In this document: positions 22,887 to 31,710 of the stretch, piece after piece
Position numbering within the stretch: the stretch's first letter is position 1
Layout: every line of letters starts with the position of its first letter
Source of the DNA: Claveliimonas monacensis
Lineage (GTDB): Bacteria; Bacillota; Clostridia; Lachnospirales; Lachnospiraceae
Assembly: GCF_014982975.1 (NCBI RefSeq)
Contig: NZ_JADCKL010000001.1
Location: 62,001 to 126,000, forward strand
DNA length: 64,000 nt
Direction of reading: 5' to 3'
Made by a program: the position numbers and the translations under genes
Notes under the pieces: generated by a model
The model's database searches: none
What the model was told of the DNA's origin: nothing
What the model saw: only the letters and a program-made list of their open reading frames with translations

Positions 22887-24236
22887 ATGGCGGCAGAAAC
22901 AGGAAAAATCTTATACAGCCTGGCGGGAGCGGCGGAGATCCTCATAGTTCTCATCCTGATTTCCCGCTATATTTATCTGGAGCCGGTCTTTAACACTAGG
23001 AGAAAATGGGCTCTCTTCTGGAGCATTTTCCTTTTCGGCCAGACAGCGCTCTTCCTGACCGTGGGGACAGACGGGGACCTGGCGGTCTTCTGGCCCCTCG
23101 CTGTCTTCGGGGGCTACACATCGGCGGTGAGGGACAGGCACAGGGCCAGGGGGTTCTTTCTATTCCTCCCGGTGACGGGATTTCTCATCGCGCCGGCCTC
23201 CCTCCTCTTCGGTATCCCCTACGTGCTGACCGGGGTCAGGGTGAGCGATATGGGAAATTCGGAGCTGCTTTTAGACCTTCTCATCTGGGGACTCCTGCTT
23301 CTGGCTCTCTGGAAGAGCAGAGAAGCCCGGCGCCGCTTTCGGGCGGAGGCAGCCCACAGAAGGCTGGGAAGGTGGGAGCGGAACCTCCTCCACGGCACGG
23401 GCCTTTTTCTCCTGGCCATTGGAGTGATGATCGCGGGGGGAGAGGAGCTGCCAGTCTCAGAGGAGGCGGCCAGGGGCTTTACCCTCCTTGCCAGCGTGGC
23501 GGCCGTGCTCCTGGAGGTGTCTGTGACCGCGCTCGTACAGCAGGGAAACAGGCGGTCCTACTACCAGTACATGGCAGACCTGAACCGGTCCTACCTGAGG
23601 GCGGAGCTGAAGCATTTCCAGGCGCGCAGGGAGAGTGACACAAGGCTCCGCATGTTCCGCCACGATATCCGCAATCACCTGCTGTGCATCCGGGAGCTGG
23701 CCGACAGGGGGAACTACAGCGGTCTCTCCGGCTATATCGGGGAGCTGGAGGGGCGCCTGGAGATGGCGGACACCTCCCTCCACTGCGGAAACGATATCGG
23801 GGATGCCATCCTGAATGAAAAAAATATGCTGGCAGTCCAAAGAGGCATAGAGATACGGCTGGACGGCCGGCTGCCATCCCCCTTGCCGGTAGATGCCGCG
23901 GACATCTGCGCCCTCTTTGCCAATGCCCTGGACAATGCCCTGGAGGCCCAGCCTCACGGCGGGTGGGTCCGGGTCCGCATCCGGCAGCAGGGGCAGATGC
24001 TCAGCCTTGTGTTTGAAAATCCGGCAGGAAATGCCAGGGCGGACATACCCCTGGGGCATACGGAAAAAGAAGACGGGGAGGAGCACGGCTTCGGCCTTCT
24101 CAATATGGAGTGGGCGGCAAGGAAATACCAGGGCACTCTCCGGCGGGAAATCCTGGAGCCGCCGGATGGCGGGCAGGGGGAGCGGATCTACCGCCTGGAA
24201 ATCCTCCTCTTCCTTCCGGCGGAAAACAGGGCGTAA
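22887..24236 (+). CDS. GHKL sensor histidine kinase (AgrC-like)
   Basis: A 449-residue kinase. About six hydrophobic helices span residues 8-220, followed by a coiled linker and the H-box MFRHDIRNHLLCIREL, with the phosphoacceptor about H259. The N-box FANALDNALEA and the GFGLLNME glycine box give the GHKL ATPase of the AgrC/CitA class. I chose the ATG at 22887 because an AGGAG site sits five to ten bases upstream; an earlier ATG at 22842 is inside the regulator gene. With the regulator at 22175 it probably senses a peptide or envelope cue. Confidence 0.9.
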   Translation: MAAETGKILYSLAGAAEILIVLILISRYIYLEPVFNTRRKWALFWSIFLFGQTALFLTVGTDGDLAVFWPLAVFGGYTSAVRDRHRARGFFLFLPVTGFLIAPASLLFGIPYVLTGVRVSDMGNSELLLDLLIWGLLLLALWKSREARRRFRAEAAHRRLGRWERNLLHGTGLFLLAIGVMIAGGEELPVSEEAARGFTLLASVAAVLLEVSVTALVQQGNRRSYYQYMADLNRSYLRAELKHFQARRESDTRLRMFRHDIRNHLLCIRELADRGNYSGLSGYIGELEGRLEMADTSLHCGNDIGDAILNEKNMLAVQRGIEIRLDGRLPSPLPVDAADICALFANALDNALEAQPHGGWVRVRIRQQGQMLSLVFENPAGNARADIPLGHTEKEDGEEHGFGLLNMEWAARKYQGTLRREILEPPDGGQGERIYRLEILLFLPAENRA

Positions 24237-24309
24237 AAGGTTGCTGCCTCCGAATGTCCCGGGTGCCTCTCTCATATATATGAAGAAAAGCCCCAGGGGG
24301 AGAGGAAAG

Positions 24310-25095
24310 ATGAAGCTTCCAGGGAAGAGGGCCGTGTTCCTTCTGTATGCCTGCGCCCTGCTCCTGCCGGTCCTGGCCGGCTCCTTCAGAGAACAGGCCG
24401 GGGCCAGCAAAATGACAGCGAAGACAGAGGCGCCGGCCCGGGAGACCGGCACAGGCGGCGGGACAGTGGAGACCGGTGCAGGAGGCAGGATGGCGGAGAC
24501 CGATGCGGGCAGCAAGGCTGAGGCGCAGGAGGACGAAAAGTCCCGGCAGGTGGCGCTCACCTTTGACGACGGCCCCAGCCCCGACTGGACGCCAAAGCTG
24601 CTGGACGGACTGAAGGAGCGGAATGTGCGGGCCACCTTTTTCCTTATCGGCATGTACGCGGTGCAGTACCCGGAAATCGTGGAGCGGATGGACCGGGAGG
24701 GACATCTCATCGGGAACCACACCTATCACCACGTCCAGCTGGATCTGGAGGATGAGGAGCATCTGCGCCGGGAAATAGGGGATACAGACAAAGTCATCTA
24801 CCTTATCACGGGAAAGCACACAGACTATGTGCGCCCGCCCTTTGGCGTCTGGGACGAGAGGCTGGAGGAGGAGCTGCAGGTACTGCCGGTCCTGTGGACG
24901 GTGGATCCGCTGGACTGGACTACGGAAAATACGGACCAGATCGTAGAAAAGGTAGTGACGGAGGCGGAGGATGGTGATATCATTTTACTGCACGACTGCT
25001 ACGAGTCCTCCGTGGAGGCGGCGCTGCGCATCGTGGATATCCTCCGGGACGAAGGATTTGCGTTCGTGACGGCAGATGAGCTGGTGCTGCCCTGA
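24310..25095 (+). CDS. Polysaccharide deacetylase (NodB/CE4), exported
   Basis: A 261-residue protein with an N-terminal membrane or signal segment (KRAVFLLYACALLLPVLAG), a low-complexity Gly/Thr/Glu linker (about 35-75), then a NodB domain: motif 1 LTFDDGPSPDW, motif 2 H-x3-H in IGNHTYHH, motif 3 RPPFG, motif 4 near DPLDWTTE and motif 5 IILLHD. This is the full catalytic set of metal-dependent peptidoglycan or polysaccharide N-deacetylases. The start at 24310 is chosen over ATG 24280 because of a GGGGGAGAGG site. It lies behind a peptide-type two-component pair that may control it. Confidence 0.9.
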   Translation: MKLPGKRAVFLLYACALLLPVLAGSFREQAGASKMTAKTEAPARETGTGGGTVETGAGGRMAETDAGSKAEAQEDEKSRQVALTFDDGPSPDWTPKLLDGLKERNVRATFFLIGMYAVQYPEIVERMDREGHLIGNHTYHHVQLDLEDEEHLRREIGDTDKVIYLITGKHTDYVRPPFGVWDERLEEELQVLPVLWTVDPLDWTTENTDQIVEKVVTEAEDGDIILLHDCYESSVEAALRIVDILRDEGFAFVTADELVLP

Positions 25096-25218
25096 GGGGC
25101 GCGCCGCTGCAGGGCGTGAGGCATGGACCGCAGGCATGCGCGGCGATATGAAAATCGGCGTTTCAGTGAAGGCAGCGCTGAAAAGCAGGGAAAAAAGCAG
25201 AAAGAAAAGGCAAAAAGG

Positions 25219-25962
25219 ATGACAGAATTGAGAGAACAGGAATATACAGCAGATGAATTTGCAAGGACAGCGCTCCTCATAGGGGAGGAGAAGCTGCAGA
25301 AAATACGAAGCTCCTCGGTCATGGTGCTGGGGGTGGGAGGCGTGGGCTCCCACTGCATCGAGGCTCTGGCAAGGGCCGGGGTGGGGCGTCTCATCCTGGT
25401 GGACAATGACAGGGTGTCCATGACCAACATCAACCGCCAGTCCATCGCCTGCCACAGCACGGTGGGCCGGTACAAGACGGAGGTGATGCGGGAGCGGATA
25501 CAGGATATCTGCCCTGAGACGGAGGTACAGACCTTTGAGACCTTTGTCCTGGCGGACAATACAGACCCGCTTTTTGCGGAGAGGCCGGACTACATCGTGG
25601 ACGCCATTGACACGGTGACGGCAAAGCTGGCGGTGATCGAGAGGGCGGACAGGGAGCGCATCCCCGTCATCAGCTGCATGGGGACAGGAAACAAGCTCCA
25701 TCCGGAGCTCTTTGAGATTGAAGATATAAGCCGGACCTCCGTGTGCCCCCTCTGCAAGGTGATGCGAAGAGAGCTGAAAAAGCGGGGGATCGAGCATGTG
25801 AAGGTGCTCTACTCCAAAGAAAAGCCTGTGGACGTATCAGGACGGGACACGGGGGAGGACAAGGGACAAAGGAGGAGCCTGCCGGGAAGCATTTCCTTTA
25901 CACCCCCTGTGGCAGGCCTTCTCATCGCGGGGGAAGTGGTGCGGGATATAGCAGGACTTTAG
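25219..25962 (+). CDS. tcdA: tRNA threonylcarbamoyladenosine dehydratase
   Basis: An E1-like ATP-dependent enzyme of 247 residues that cyclises t6A37 in tRNA to ct6A. The Rossmann core reads VMVLGVGGVGSHCIEALARA with VDNDRV, followed by NINRQ and the DAIDTVTAK strand; a Cys pair (CPLCKVMR) lies near the end and SISFTPPVAGLLIAGEVVRD closes the protein, all as in TcdA/CsdL. I selected ATG 25219 since homologues are about 250 residues and begin at this point; GTG/ATG codons further upstream lack homology. No riboswitch is seen. rarA follows after 23 bases. Confidence 0.92.
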   Translation: MTELREQEYTADEFARTALLIGEEKLQKIRSSSVMVLGVGGVGSHCIEALARAGVGRLILVDNDRVSMTNINRQSIACHSTVGRYKTEVMRERIQDICPETEVQTFETFVLADNTDPLFAERPDYIVDAIDTVTAKLAVIERADRERIPVISCMGTGNKLHPELFEIEDISRTSVCPLCKVMRRELKKRGIEHVKVLYSKEKPVDVSGRDTGEDKGQRRSLPGSISFTPPVAGLLIAGEVVRDIAGL

Positions 25963-25985
25963 GCTGGAAAGGTGGCAGAACAGAT

Positions 25986-27308
25986 ATGGATCTATTTGAG
26001 TACGCAAGAGAACAGAATATGGACAGGGAGTCTCCCCTGGCCTCCAGGCTGCGGCCGGAGACGCTGGAGGAGGTGGTGGGCCAGCAGCACATCATCGGGA
26101 AGGACAAGCTCCTCTACCGGGCCATCAAGGCGGACAAGCTGGGCTCCCTCATTTTCTACGGCCCGCCGGGAACCGGGAAGACTACCCTTGCCAAGGTCAT
26201 CGCCCACACCACGAAGGCGGAGTTCACCCAGATCAACGCCACAGTGGCGGGAAAGAAAGACATGGAGGAGGTGGTCCGCCAGGCGAAGGAGCGGCAGGGA
26301 ATGTACGGCCGCCGGACCATCCTCTTTGTGGATGAGATACACAGGTTCAACAAGGGGCAGCAGGACTATCTCCTTCCTTTTGTGGAGGACGGAACCATCA
26401 CCCTCATCGGGGCCACCACGGAGAACCCCTATTTCGAGGTAAACGGGGCTCTCATCTCCAGGTCCAGCATCTTTGAACTCTATCCCCTGAGCAAGGAGGA
26501 TGTGAAGACCCTCATCAACCGGGCGGTCTACGATAAAGAGAAGGGGATGGGCAGCTATGACGCGGTGATCGATGAGGACGCTCTGGAATTCCTGGCGGAC
26601 GTGGCGGGGGGAGACGCAAGGAACGCCCTGAACGCGGTGGAGCTGGGTGTGCTGACCACAGAGCGGTCCGCCGACGGAAAGATCCACCTGACTCTGGAGG
26701 TGGCCTCCGAGTGCATCCAGAAGCGGGTGGTCCGCTACGACAAGACCGGGGATAATCACTACGACACCATCTCCGCCTTTATCAAGAGCATGAGAGGGTC
26801 AGACCCGGATGCGGCCGTGTACTATCTGGCCAAAATGCTCTACGCGGGGGAGGATATCAAGTTTATCGCCCGCAGGATCATGATATGCGCTTCGGAGGAT
26901 GTGGGAAATGCGGACCCTATGGCTCTCACCGTGGCGGTCTCCGCCGCCCAGGCGGTGGAGCGGGTGGGGATGCCGGAGGCCCAGATCATCCTGTCCCAGG
27001 CAGCGCTCTACGTGGCCACGGCCCCCAAGAGCAACTCGGCGGTGAACGCCATTTTTGCCGCCATGGAGAATGTGGGGCGCTGCAAGACCACCGTGCCTGC
27101 GCATCTTCAGGACGCCCACTACAGGGGGGCGAAGGACCTGGGCCGCGGCACAGGCTACAAGTACGCCCACGATTACCCGAACCACTATGTGGAGCAGCAG
27201 TACCTGCCTGACGAGATACAGGGCACCCGGTTCTATGAGCCCGGGGACATGGGATATGAGAGGCGGATCAAGGAGCATATGAGAAAGATAAAAGGACAGA
27301 AGGACTGA
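25986..27308 (+). CDS. rarA: Replication-associated recombination protein A (AAA+ ATPase)
   Basis: A 440-residue clamp-loader-like AAA+ protein (MgsA/WRNIP1 family) acting at stalled replication forks. Walker A is GPPGTGKTTLAK, Walker B ILFVDEIHRFNK, sensor 1 LIGATTENPYFEV, and the arginine finger lies in ISRSSIFEL. The C-terminal MgsA tetramerisation region (SAFIKSMRGSDPDAAVYYLAKML, GYKYAHDYPNHYV) is intact. The ATG at 25986 matches family starts. It closes the rightward run, with a strong terminator 45 bases further on. Confidence 0.96.
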   Translation: MDLFEYAREQNMDRESPLASRLRPETLEEVVGQQHIIGKDKLLYRAIKADKLGSLIFYGPPGTGKTTLAKVIAHTTKAEFTQINATVAGKKDMEEVVRQAKERQGMYGRRTILFVDEIHRFNKGQQDYLLPFVEDGTITLIGATTENPYFEVNGALISRSSIFELYPLSKEDVKTLINRAVYDKEKGMGSYDAVIDEDALEFLADVAGGDARNALNAVELGVLTTERSADGKIHLTLEVASECIQKRVVRYDKTGDNHYDTISAFIKSMRGSDPDAAVYYLAKMLYAGEDIKFIARRIMICASEDVGNADPMALTVAVSAAQAVERVGMPEAQIILSQAALYVATAPKSNSAVNAIFAAMENVGRCKTTVPAHLQDAHYRGAKDLGRGTGYKYAHDYPNHYVEQQYLPDEIQGTRFYEPGDMGYERRIKEHMRKIKGQKD

Positions 27309-27352
27309 CAGAGGGACTGACGGGCCCGCAGCTCCTTTACACCTTTCACAAC

Positions 27353-27393
27353 AAAAAGAGCACCATTCGCAACAGAGGATGTGTGCTCTTTTT
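27353..27393. terminator. Terminator after rarA
   Basis: AAAAAGAGCAC (27353-27363) and GTGCTCTTTTT (27383-27393) form a perfect 11-base stem; A- and T-runs on both flanks make it bidirectional. Confidence 0.88.
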
Positions 27394-27436
27394 GTCTGGG
27401 GGCTATAGTAGGGGTACAAGGAGGTAACAAAGAGAG

Positions 27437-28390
27437 ATGAAAAAACAGGTACGGAAAATGACAAACCGCACAGCGGGCTATATTTTTTTCTACAATCTGA
27501 TCATGGTAGCCGTCATGTTCGGAGCTGTCGCTATCAGGACCATCGCCATCATGGCCGGAGCCGGGTCAGAGCAGGCGGCAGACCGGGCGGTGGGGGCCTT
27601 TGGGCAGAACATGGGCTCTTTCCTGGGGATACTGAGTATTGCGGGCGTGTGCGGAGGACTTCTCTTCCTGGCCATAGCCAGCCGCAGGACAGGTCTTGTG
27701 AGGGAGGCATTCCGGAGCAGCCGAAAGATGGAGGCCGGAAATTTTATCCGGATATTCTGCGTTTTTATGGCCTGCCAGACAATCTTTACTGTGGCGGCTC
27801 TCCTGGCAGAACTGGTCCTCAATCCCTTTGGACTGACTCTTAAGAACGCGGCTGAGAGTGCATCGGCAGTGAGCGGCGACCTGCCCATGTTCCTCTACGC
27901 CTCCCTGATAGGGCCTGTGGCGGAGGAGCTTGTATTCAGGGGATTTGTATTGAGAAGGCTGCTGGGAGGGGGCAAAGGGTTTGCGATCGTCCTGTCCGCT
28001 GTCCTCTTTGGCGCCATGCACGGGAATTTCCTGCAGGGCACCTTCGCGGTGGGAGCGGGGCTGGTCTTCGGATATGTGGCGGTGGAGTACTCCATAGGGT
28101 GGTCCATCCTGATCCATGTTCTCAACAATCTGGTGTTCAGCGACCTCCTGGGGCGGCTGGCGGGGGCTCTCCCGAAGACGGCCGGGGCGGTGCTGGAGTA
28201 CGGCGTGCCGGGATTTTTCTTCCTGGCGGCCTGCGTCATCCTTGTGAAGGAGAGAGAGAAGGTCGTCTCCTGGTGGCGGCGGAACCGCCCGCCCAGGAGG
28301 TACTGGCTGTGGGCTTTCACCACCTTCTGGATGCTCCTCTTCCTCATCATGGAGACAGTGGTGGCTCTGGAGGGAGTGAGCCGGCTTTAG
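27437..28390 (+). CDS. CPBP-family intramembrane metalloprotease
   Basis: A 317-residue membrane protein with about eight hydrophobic helices. The CAAX-protease/bacteriocin-processing motifs are present: EELVFRGFVLRRLL (motif 1, about 157-170), FGAMHGNFLQ (motif 2) and IHVLNNL (motif 3), which supply the Glu and His metal ligands. In Firmicutes these proteins may process or confer immunity to bacteriocins; a few act on prenylated substrates. It begins 44 bases past the rarA terminator with AGGAGGTAA, and lies just before a BceAB transporter, consistent with a peptide-defence neighbourhood. Confidence 0.92.
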   Translation: MKKQVRKMTNRTAGYIFFYNLIMVAVMFGAVAIRTIAIMAGAGSEQAADRAVGAFGQNMGSFLGILSIAGVCGGLLFLAIASRRTGLVREAFRSSRKMEAGNFIRIFCVFMACQTIFTVAALLAELVLNPFGLTLKNAAESASAVSGDLPMFLYASLIGPVAEELVFRGFVLRRLLGGGKGFAIVLSAVLFGAMHGNFLQGTFAVGAGLVFGYVAVEYSIGWSILIHVLNNLVFSDLLGRLAGALPKTAGAVLEYGVPGFFFLAACVILVKEREKVVSWWRRNRPPRRYWLWAFTTFWMLLFLIMETVVALEGVSRL

Positions 28391-28406
28391 GGAGACAGCC
28401 GCTGTG

Positions 28407-28420
28407 TGACAAAAATGTAA
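28407..28420 (+). promoter_or_regulatory. BceR-type operator upstream of the BceAB genes
   Basis: TGACA-AAAA-TGTAA fits TNACA-N4-TGTAA exactly. A further half-site, TGTAA (28437-28441), lies 21 bases on, two helical turns. It ends about 31 bases before the putative -35, the layout of BceR/PsdR activation in Bacillus. The likely regulator is the BceR-like protein at 5449, encoded 23 kb away (inference). Confidence 0.7.
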
Positions 28421-28451
28421 GGTACAGACCTGGAAATGTAATATGAAAAAA

Positions 28452-28480
28452 TGGATAGCCTGCCTTTCCTTCGGTATAAT
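28452..28480 (+). promoter_or_regulatory. Promoter of the BceAB genes
   Basis: A perfect TATAAT (28475-28480) with a weak -35 TGGATA (28452-28457) at 17 bases. A weak -35 is expected if an activator bound at 28407-28441 is needed. Confidence 0.6.
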
Positions 28481-28518
28481 GTCTACAGAACATACGAAGA
28501 GAAAGGCAGGTTATTTTC

Positions 28519-29283
28519 ATGGCATTACTGGAAGTGAAAAATGTAAAGAAAATATATACGACCCGGTTTGGCGGCAGCCAGGTGGAGGCGCTGCGAAATG
28601 TGAGCTTCTCTGTTGAACCCGGCGAGTATGTGGCGATCATGGGTGAGTCCGGCTCAGGCAAGACCACCCTCCTCAACATCCTGGCGGCGCTGGACCAGCC
28701 GACCGCCGGGAGAGTCTATCTGAAGGGAAATGATATCGGAAAGGTGAAGGAAAAGGAGATGGCGGCCTTCCGCAGGCAGAACCTGGGTTTTGTCTTTCAG
28801 GACTTCAATCTGCTGGATACCTTTTCCCTGAGGGACAACATTTTCCTGCCCCTGGTCCTGTCGGGAAAGAAGTATGAGGAGATGGACCGCCGCCTCCAGC
28901 CCATAGCGCAAAAGCTGGGTATCCGGGAAATCCTTGGCAAATTTCCCTACGAGGTGTCGGGAGGACAGAAGCAGAGGGCCGCGGTGGCAAGAGCACTCAT
29001 CACAAAGCCCCAGCTTATCCTGGCAGATGAGCCCACGGGCGCCCTGGACTCCCGGTCTGCAGACGAGCTGCTGGGAATGTTCATGCAGATCAACAGAGAC
29101 GGCCAGACTATCCTCATGGTGACCCACAGTGTGAAGGCGGCCAGCACGGCGGGGCGGGTCCTGTTCATCAAGGACGGGGAAGTGTTCCACCAGCTCTACA
29201 GAGGCAGCCTGACAAACGAGCAGCTCTACCAGAAGATTTCGGACACACTGACCGTTCTGGCTACGGGAGGTGAGAAGAGGTGA
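28519..29283 (+). CDS. BceA-type ABC transporter ATP-binding protein
   Basis: A 254-residue ATPase: Walker A GESGSGKTTLL, Q-loop FVFQDFNLLDTFSLRDN, signature VSGGQKQRAAVARAL, Walker B LILADEPTGALD and switch His in MVTHS. The DTFSLRDNIFLPL stretch and C-terminal tail HQLYRG are characteristic of BceA partners of peptide-antibiotic detoxification and sensing pumps. The permease gene overlaps by four bases (GTGA). Upstream are a TATAAT and a BceR-type box, but the matching kinase/regulator is not adjacent. Confidence 0.93.
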   Translation: MALLEVKNVKKIYTTRFGGSQVEALRNVSFSVEPGEYVAIMGESGSGKTTLLNILAALDQPTAGRVYLKGNDIGKVKEKEMAAFRRQNLGFVFQDFNLLDTFSLRDNIFLPLVLSGKKYEEMDRRLQPIAQKLGIREILGKFPYEVSGGQKQRAAVARALITKPQLILADEPTGALDSRSADELLGMFMQINRDGQTILMVTHSVKAASTAGRVLFIKDGEVFHQLYRGSLTNEQLYQKISDTLTVLATGGEKR

Positions 29284-31235
29284 GCAGCAGGATCTACGCA
29301 AAGCTGGCGGTTACCAATATAAAGAACAACGGGAAGACCTATGTTCCCTTCATGCTGACGGCCGTGCTCACGGTCATGATGTACTACATGATGGATACTC
29401 TGGCCAGGAATGACAGCATCGGAAACAGGAATGTGACCACAGTCCTCTTCCTCACCATACCGGTGATGACCCTTTTTTCCCTCATCTTCCTGTTTTACAC
29501 AAACAGCTTTCTCATCAGGAGGAGGAAGAAGGAGATTGCGGTCTACAATATCCTGGGCATGGGGAAGGGACACATCGGCAGGATGCTCACTGTAGAGACG
29601 CTGATCATATGGGCTGTCAGCCTGGTGCTGGGGATACTGGGAGGCATGGTCTTCGGGAAGCTGATGCATCTTCTCCTCCTGCGCATCCTGCAGTATGATG
29701 TGGGCATACGCTTCCATATCTCCCTGCCCTCCATCCTCTACACGGCGGTCCTCTTTACCTTTATCTTTTTCCTGACATGGCTCTACAACCTTTTTCAGGT
29801 AAAGCTGGCCAATCCGGTGGAACTCCTGCGGGGCGGCAATGTGGGGGAGAGGGAGCCGAGGACAAAGTGGCTCCTTGCTCTTGTCGGCGTGCTGGCAATG
29901 GGAGTGGGATACTATCTGGCGATCACTACGGAGCGGCCCATTGACGCCATCGACACCTTTATCGTGGCAGTCGTCCTTGTTATCATAGGCACCTACTGTC
30001 TCTTCATCGCGGGCAGCATCGCTGTCCTGAAGGCGCTCAGGAAAAAGAAAAATTTCTACTACAAGGCAAATCATTTCACAGCGGTGTCGGGCATGATCTA
30101 CCGGATGAAGCAGAACGCGGCGGGGCTTGCCAATATCTGCATCCTGAGCACCATTGTGCTGGTGCTCATCTCCAGCACGGTGAGCCTTTACGCGGGGATG
30201 GAGGATATACTGGACCAGCGGTTCCCCTACGATTACTGCATCACCACGGCGGACGCCTCCGATCCGGCGACCATTTCGTCCATAGACCGGATCGTGGAGG
30301 AGGAGCTCTCTGCCCGCCATGTGGAGAAGGAGGACGGCATGTCCTACAGGTACGGCGCCACCGCCGTGCTCCGGCAGAGCGACACAGCCTTTACCAACAG
30401 CCAGACTGTGGACTACACGGTGGAGGATATACAGGAGATGTATTTTATCCCTCTGGAGGACTACCAGAAGGTCCAGGGGGACCCCACGGAGCTCGCCCCG
30501 GACGAGGTCATCCTCTTCGTCACCGACGAGGGCAGCTACGGCCGGGACACCATCACAGTCAACGGAAAAGAGCTGAAGGTGGTGAAGGAGCTGAAGGATT
30601 TCCGGCTGGAGGACAAGAGCGTGGCCCGGGTGGTCACCGGCTGGTATCTGATCATGCCGGATGTGCAGTCCATACTGGATATGGGCGTGGTGAACGGCGC
30701 TCTCCAGTACTCCACCTACTTTGATATGGGAGGCAGCCGGGAGGACTGTCTGGCGGCGGTGCAGAGCATTGCGGACCGTGTGGGCCGGGAGGTGCCCGGG
30801 GCTGTGTGCGAGAACAGGGAACTGAGCCGGGAGAACTTCTTCTCCCTGTATGGAAGTCTCTTCTTCATCGGCCTCTACCTGGGTTCCATGTTCCTCATAG
30901 CCACCGTGCTCATCATCTACTACAAGCAGATTTCAGAGGGCTACGATGACAGGGAGCGGTACCAGATCATGCAGAAGGTGGGCATGGGAAAGCGGGAGGT
31001 CAGGCGGTCTATACGGAGCCAGGTGCTTCTGGTGTTCTTCCTGCCCCTTGTGGTGGCGGTGATCCACATTGCGGTGGCCTTCAATGTCATCGACAAGCTG
31101 CTGGCCATGCTGGGTCTTGTCAACACGCCTTTGTTCCTGGCCTGCACGGCGGCCACGGTGCTGGTGTTCGCCGTCTTCTATGTGATGGTCTTTGCCGTCA
31201 CGGCGAGAGAGTATTATAAGATTGTCAATGAGTGA
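29280..31235 (+). CDS. BceB-type ABC transporter permease
   Basis: A 651-residue permease with the 10-helix BceB layout: helix 1 (about 18-38), helices 2-4 around 55-170, helices 5-6 around 195-245, helices 7 near 285, a large external domain of about 200 residues (about 305-525), and three C-terminal helices. VELLRGGNVGEREPRTKW and YKQISEGYDDRERYQIMQKVGM are family hallmarks. BceB proteins both protect from bacitracin- or lantibiotic-like peptides and signal flux to a BceS kinase. The GTG start at 29280 overlaps the ATPase stop. The ligand is unknown. Confidence 0.93.
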   Translation: MSSRIYAKLAVTNIKNNGKTYVPFMLTAVLTVMMYYMMDTLARNDSIGNRNVTTVLFLTIPVMTLFSLIFLFYTNSFLIRRRKKEIAVYNILGMGKGHIGRMLTVETLIIWAVSLVLGILGGMVFGKLMHLLLLRILQYDVGIRFHISLPSILYTAVLFTFIFFLTWLYNLFQVKLANPVELLRGGNVGEREPRTKWLLALVGVLAMGVGYYLAITTERPIDAIDTFIVAVVLVIIGTYCLFIAGSIAVLKALRKKKNFYYKANHFTAVSGMIYRMKQNAAGLANICILSTIVLVLISSTVSLYAGMEDILDQRFPYDYCITTADASDPATISSIDRIVEEELSARHVEKEDGMSYRYGATAVLRQSDTAFTNSQTVDYTVEDIQEMYFIPLEDYQKVQGDPTELAPDEVILFVTDEGSYGRDTITVNGKELKVVKELKDFRLEDKSVARVVTGWYLIMPDVQSILDMGVVNGALQYSTYFDMGGSREDCLAAVQSIADRVGREVPGAVCENRELSRENFFSLYGSLFFIGLYLGSMFLIATVLIIYYKQISEGYDDRERYQIMQKVGMGKREVRRSIRSQVLLVFFLPLVVAVIHIAVAFNVIDKLLAMLGLVNTPLFLACTAATVLVFAVFYVMVFAVTAREYYKIVNE

Positions 31236-31251
31236 GACAGTGTGATAAAAT
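31222..31251 (+). promoter_or_regulatory. Promoter of the cupin gene
   Basis: TTGTCA (31222-31227), 18-base spacer, TAAAAT (31246-31251) preceded by TGTGA. It overlaps the end of the BceB-type gene. Confidence 0.5.
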
Positions 31252-31284
31252 AGTGGCAGATCAGTTCAAAGGAGGAATGTCACT

Positions 31285-31629
31285 ATGACAAAAGCATCAG
31301 AGAGAGAGACTGTCAAGGCAGAGCATGTCAACGGCGGCGCGGGATTTATCATGAAGGAGGCCCTCATCACAGGCGAGGAGCTGGGAGAGCACTGCAAGAT
31401 GTTCAGCCGCGTGACCATAAAGCCGGGCTGTGAGCTGGGCCATCACGAGCACCACGGGGAGACAGAGACCTACTACGTGCTCAGCGGCAGCGGCATGTAC
31501 GACGACAATGGGAAGGCAGTTCCCATCGAGGCGGGGGATGTGACCTTCTGCAAGGACGGGGACGGCCACGGGGTGAAGAACACAGGGACAGAGGATCTGG
31601 TCTTTGTGGCCCTCATCCTGAAAAAATAA
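31285..31629 (+). CDS. Small cupin-domain protein
   Basis: A 114-residue single-domain cupin. Motif 1 is GHHEHHGETETYYVLSGSG and motif 2 is EAGDVTFCKDGDGHGVKN, with two or three His and a Glu available to bind a metal. Proteins of this size are usually isomerases, dioxygenase-like enzymes or ligand binders, and the fold alone does not show which. It has its own AGGAGG site and probable promoter. A GC-rich terminator follows, shared with the convergent minus-strand genes. Confidence 0.88.
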   Translation: MTKASERETVKAEHVNGGAGFIMKEALITGEELGEHCKMFSRVTIKPGCELGHHEHHGETETYYVLSGSGMYDDNGKAVPIEAGDVTFCKDGDGHGVKNTGTEDLVFVALILKK

Positions 31630-31647
31630 CAGGAAGGACAAGATGAA

Positions 31648-31697
31648 AGAGGGCGGACCTGCGCCCGGGAGCTTCTCCCGGATGCGGTCCGCCCTTT
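31648..31697. terminator. Bidirectional terminator between convergent genes
   Basis: AGGGCGGACC pairs with GGTCCGCCCT, with an inner hairpin CCGGGAG-ctt-CTCCCGG. AAAG on one side and CTTT on the other allow termination both ways. Confidence 0.8.
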
Positions 31698-31710
31698 GCG
31701 GTGCACGCGA

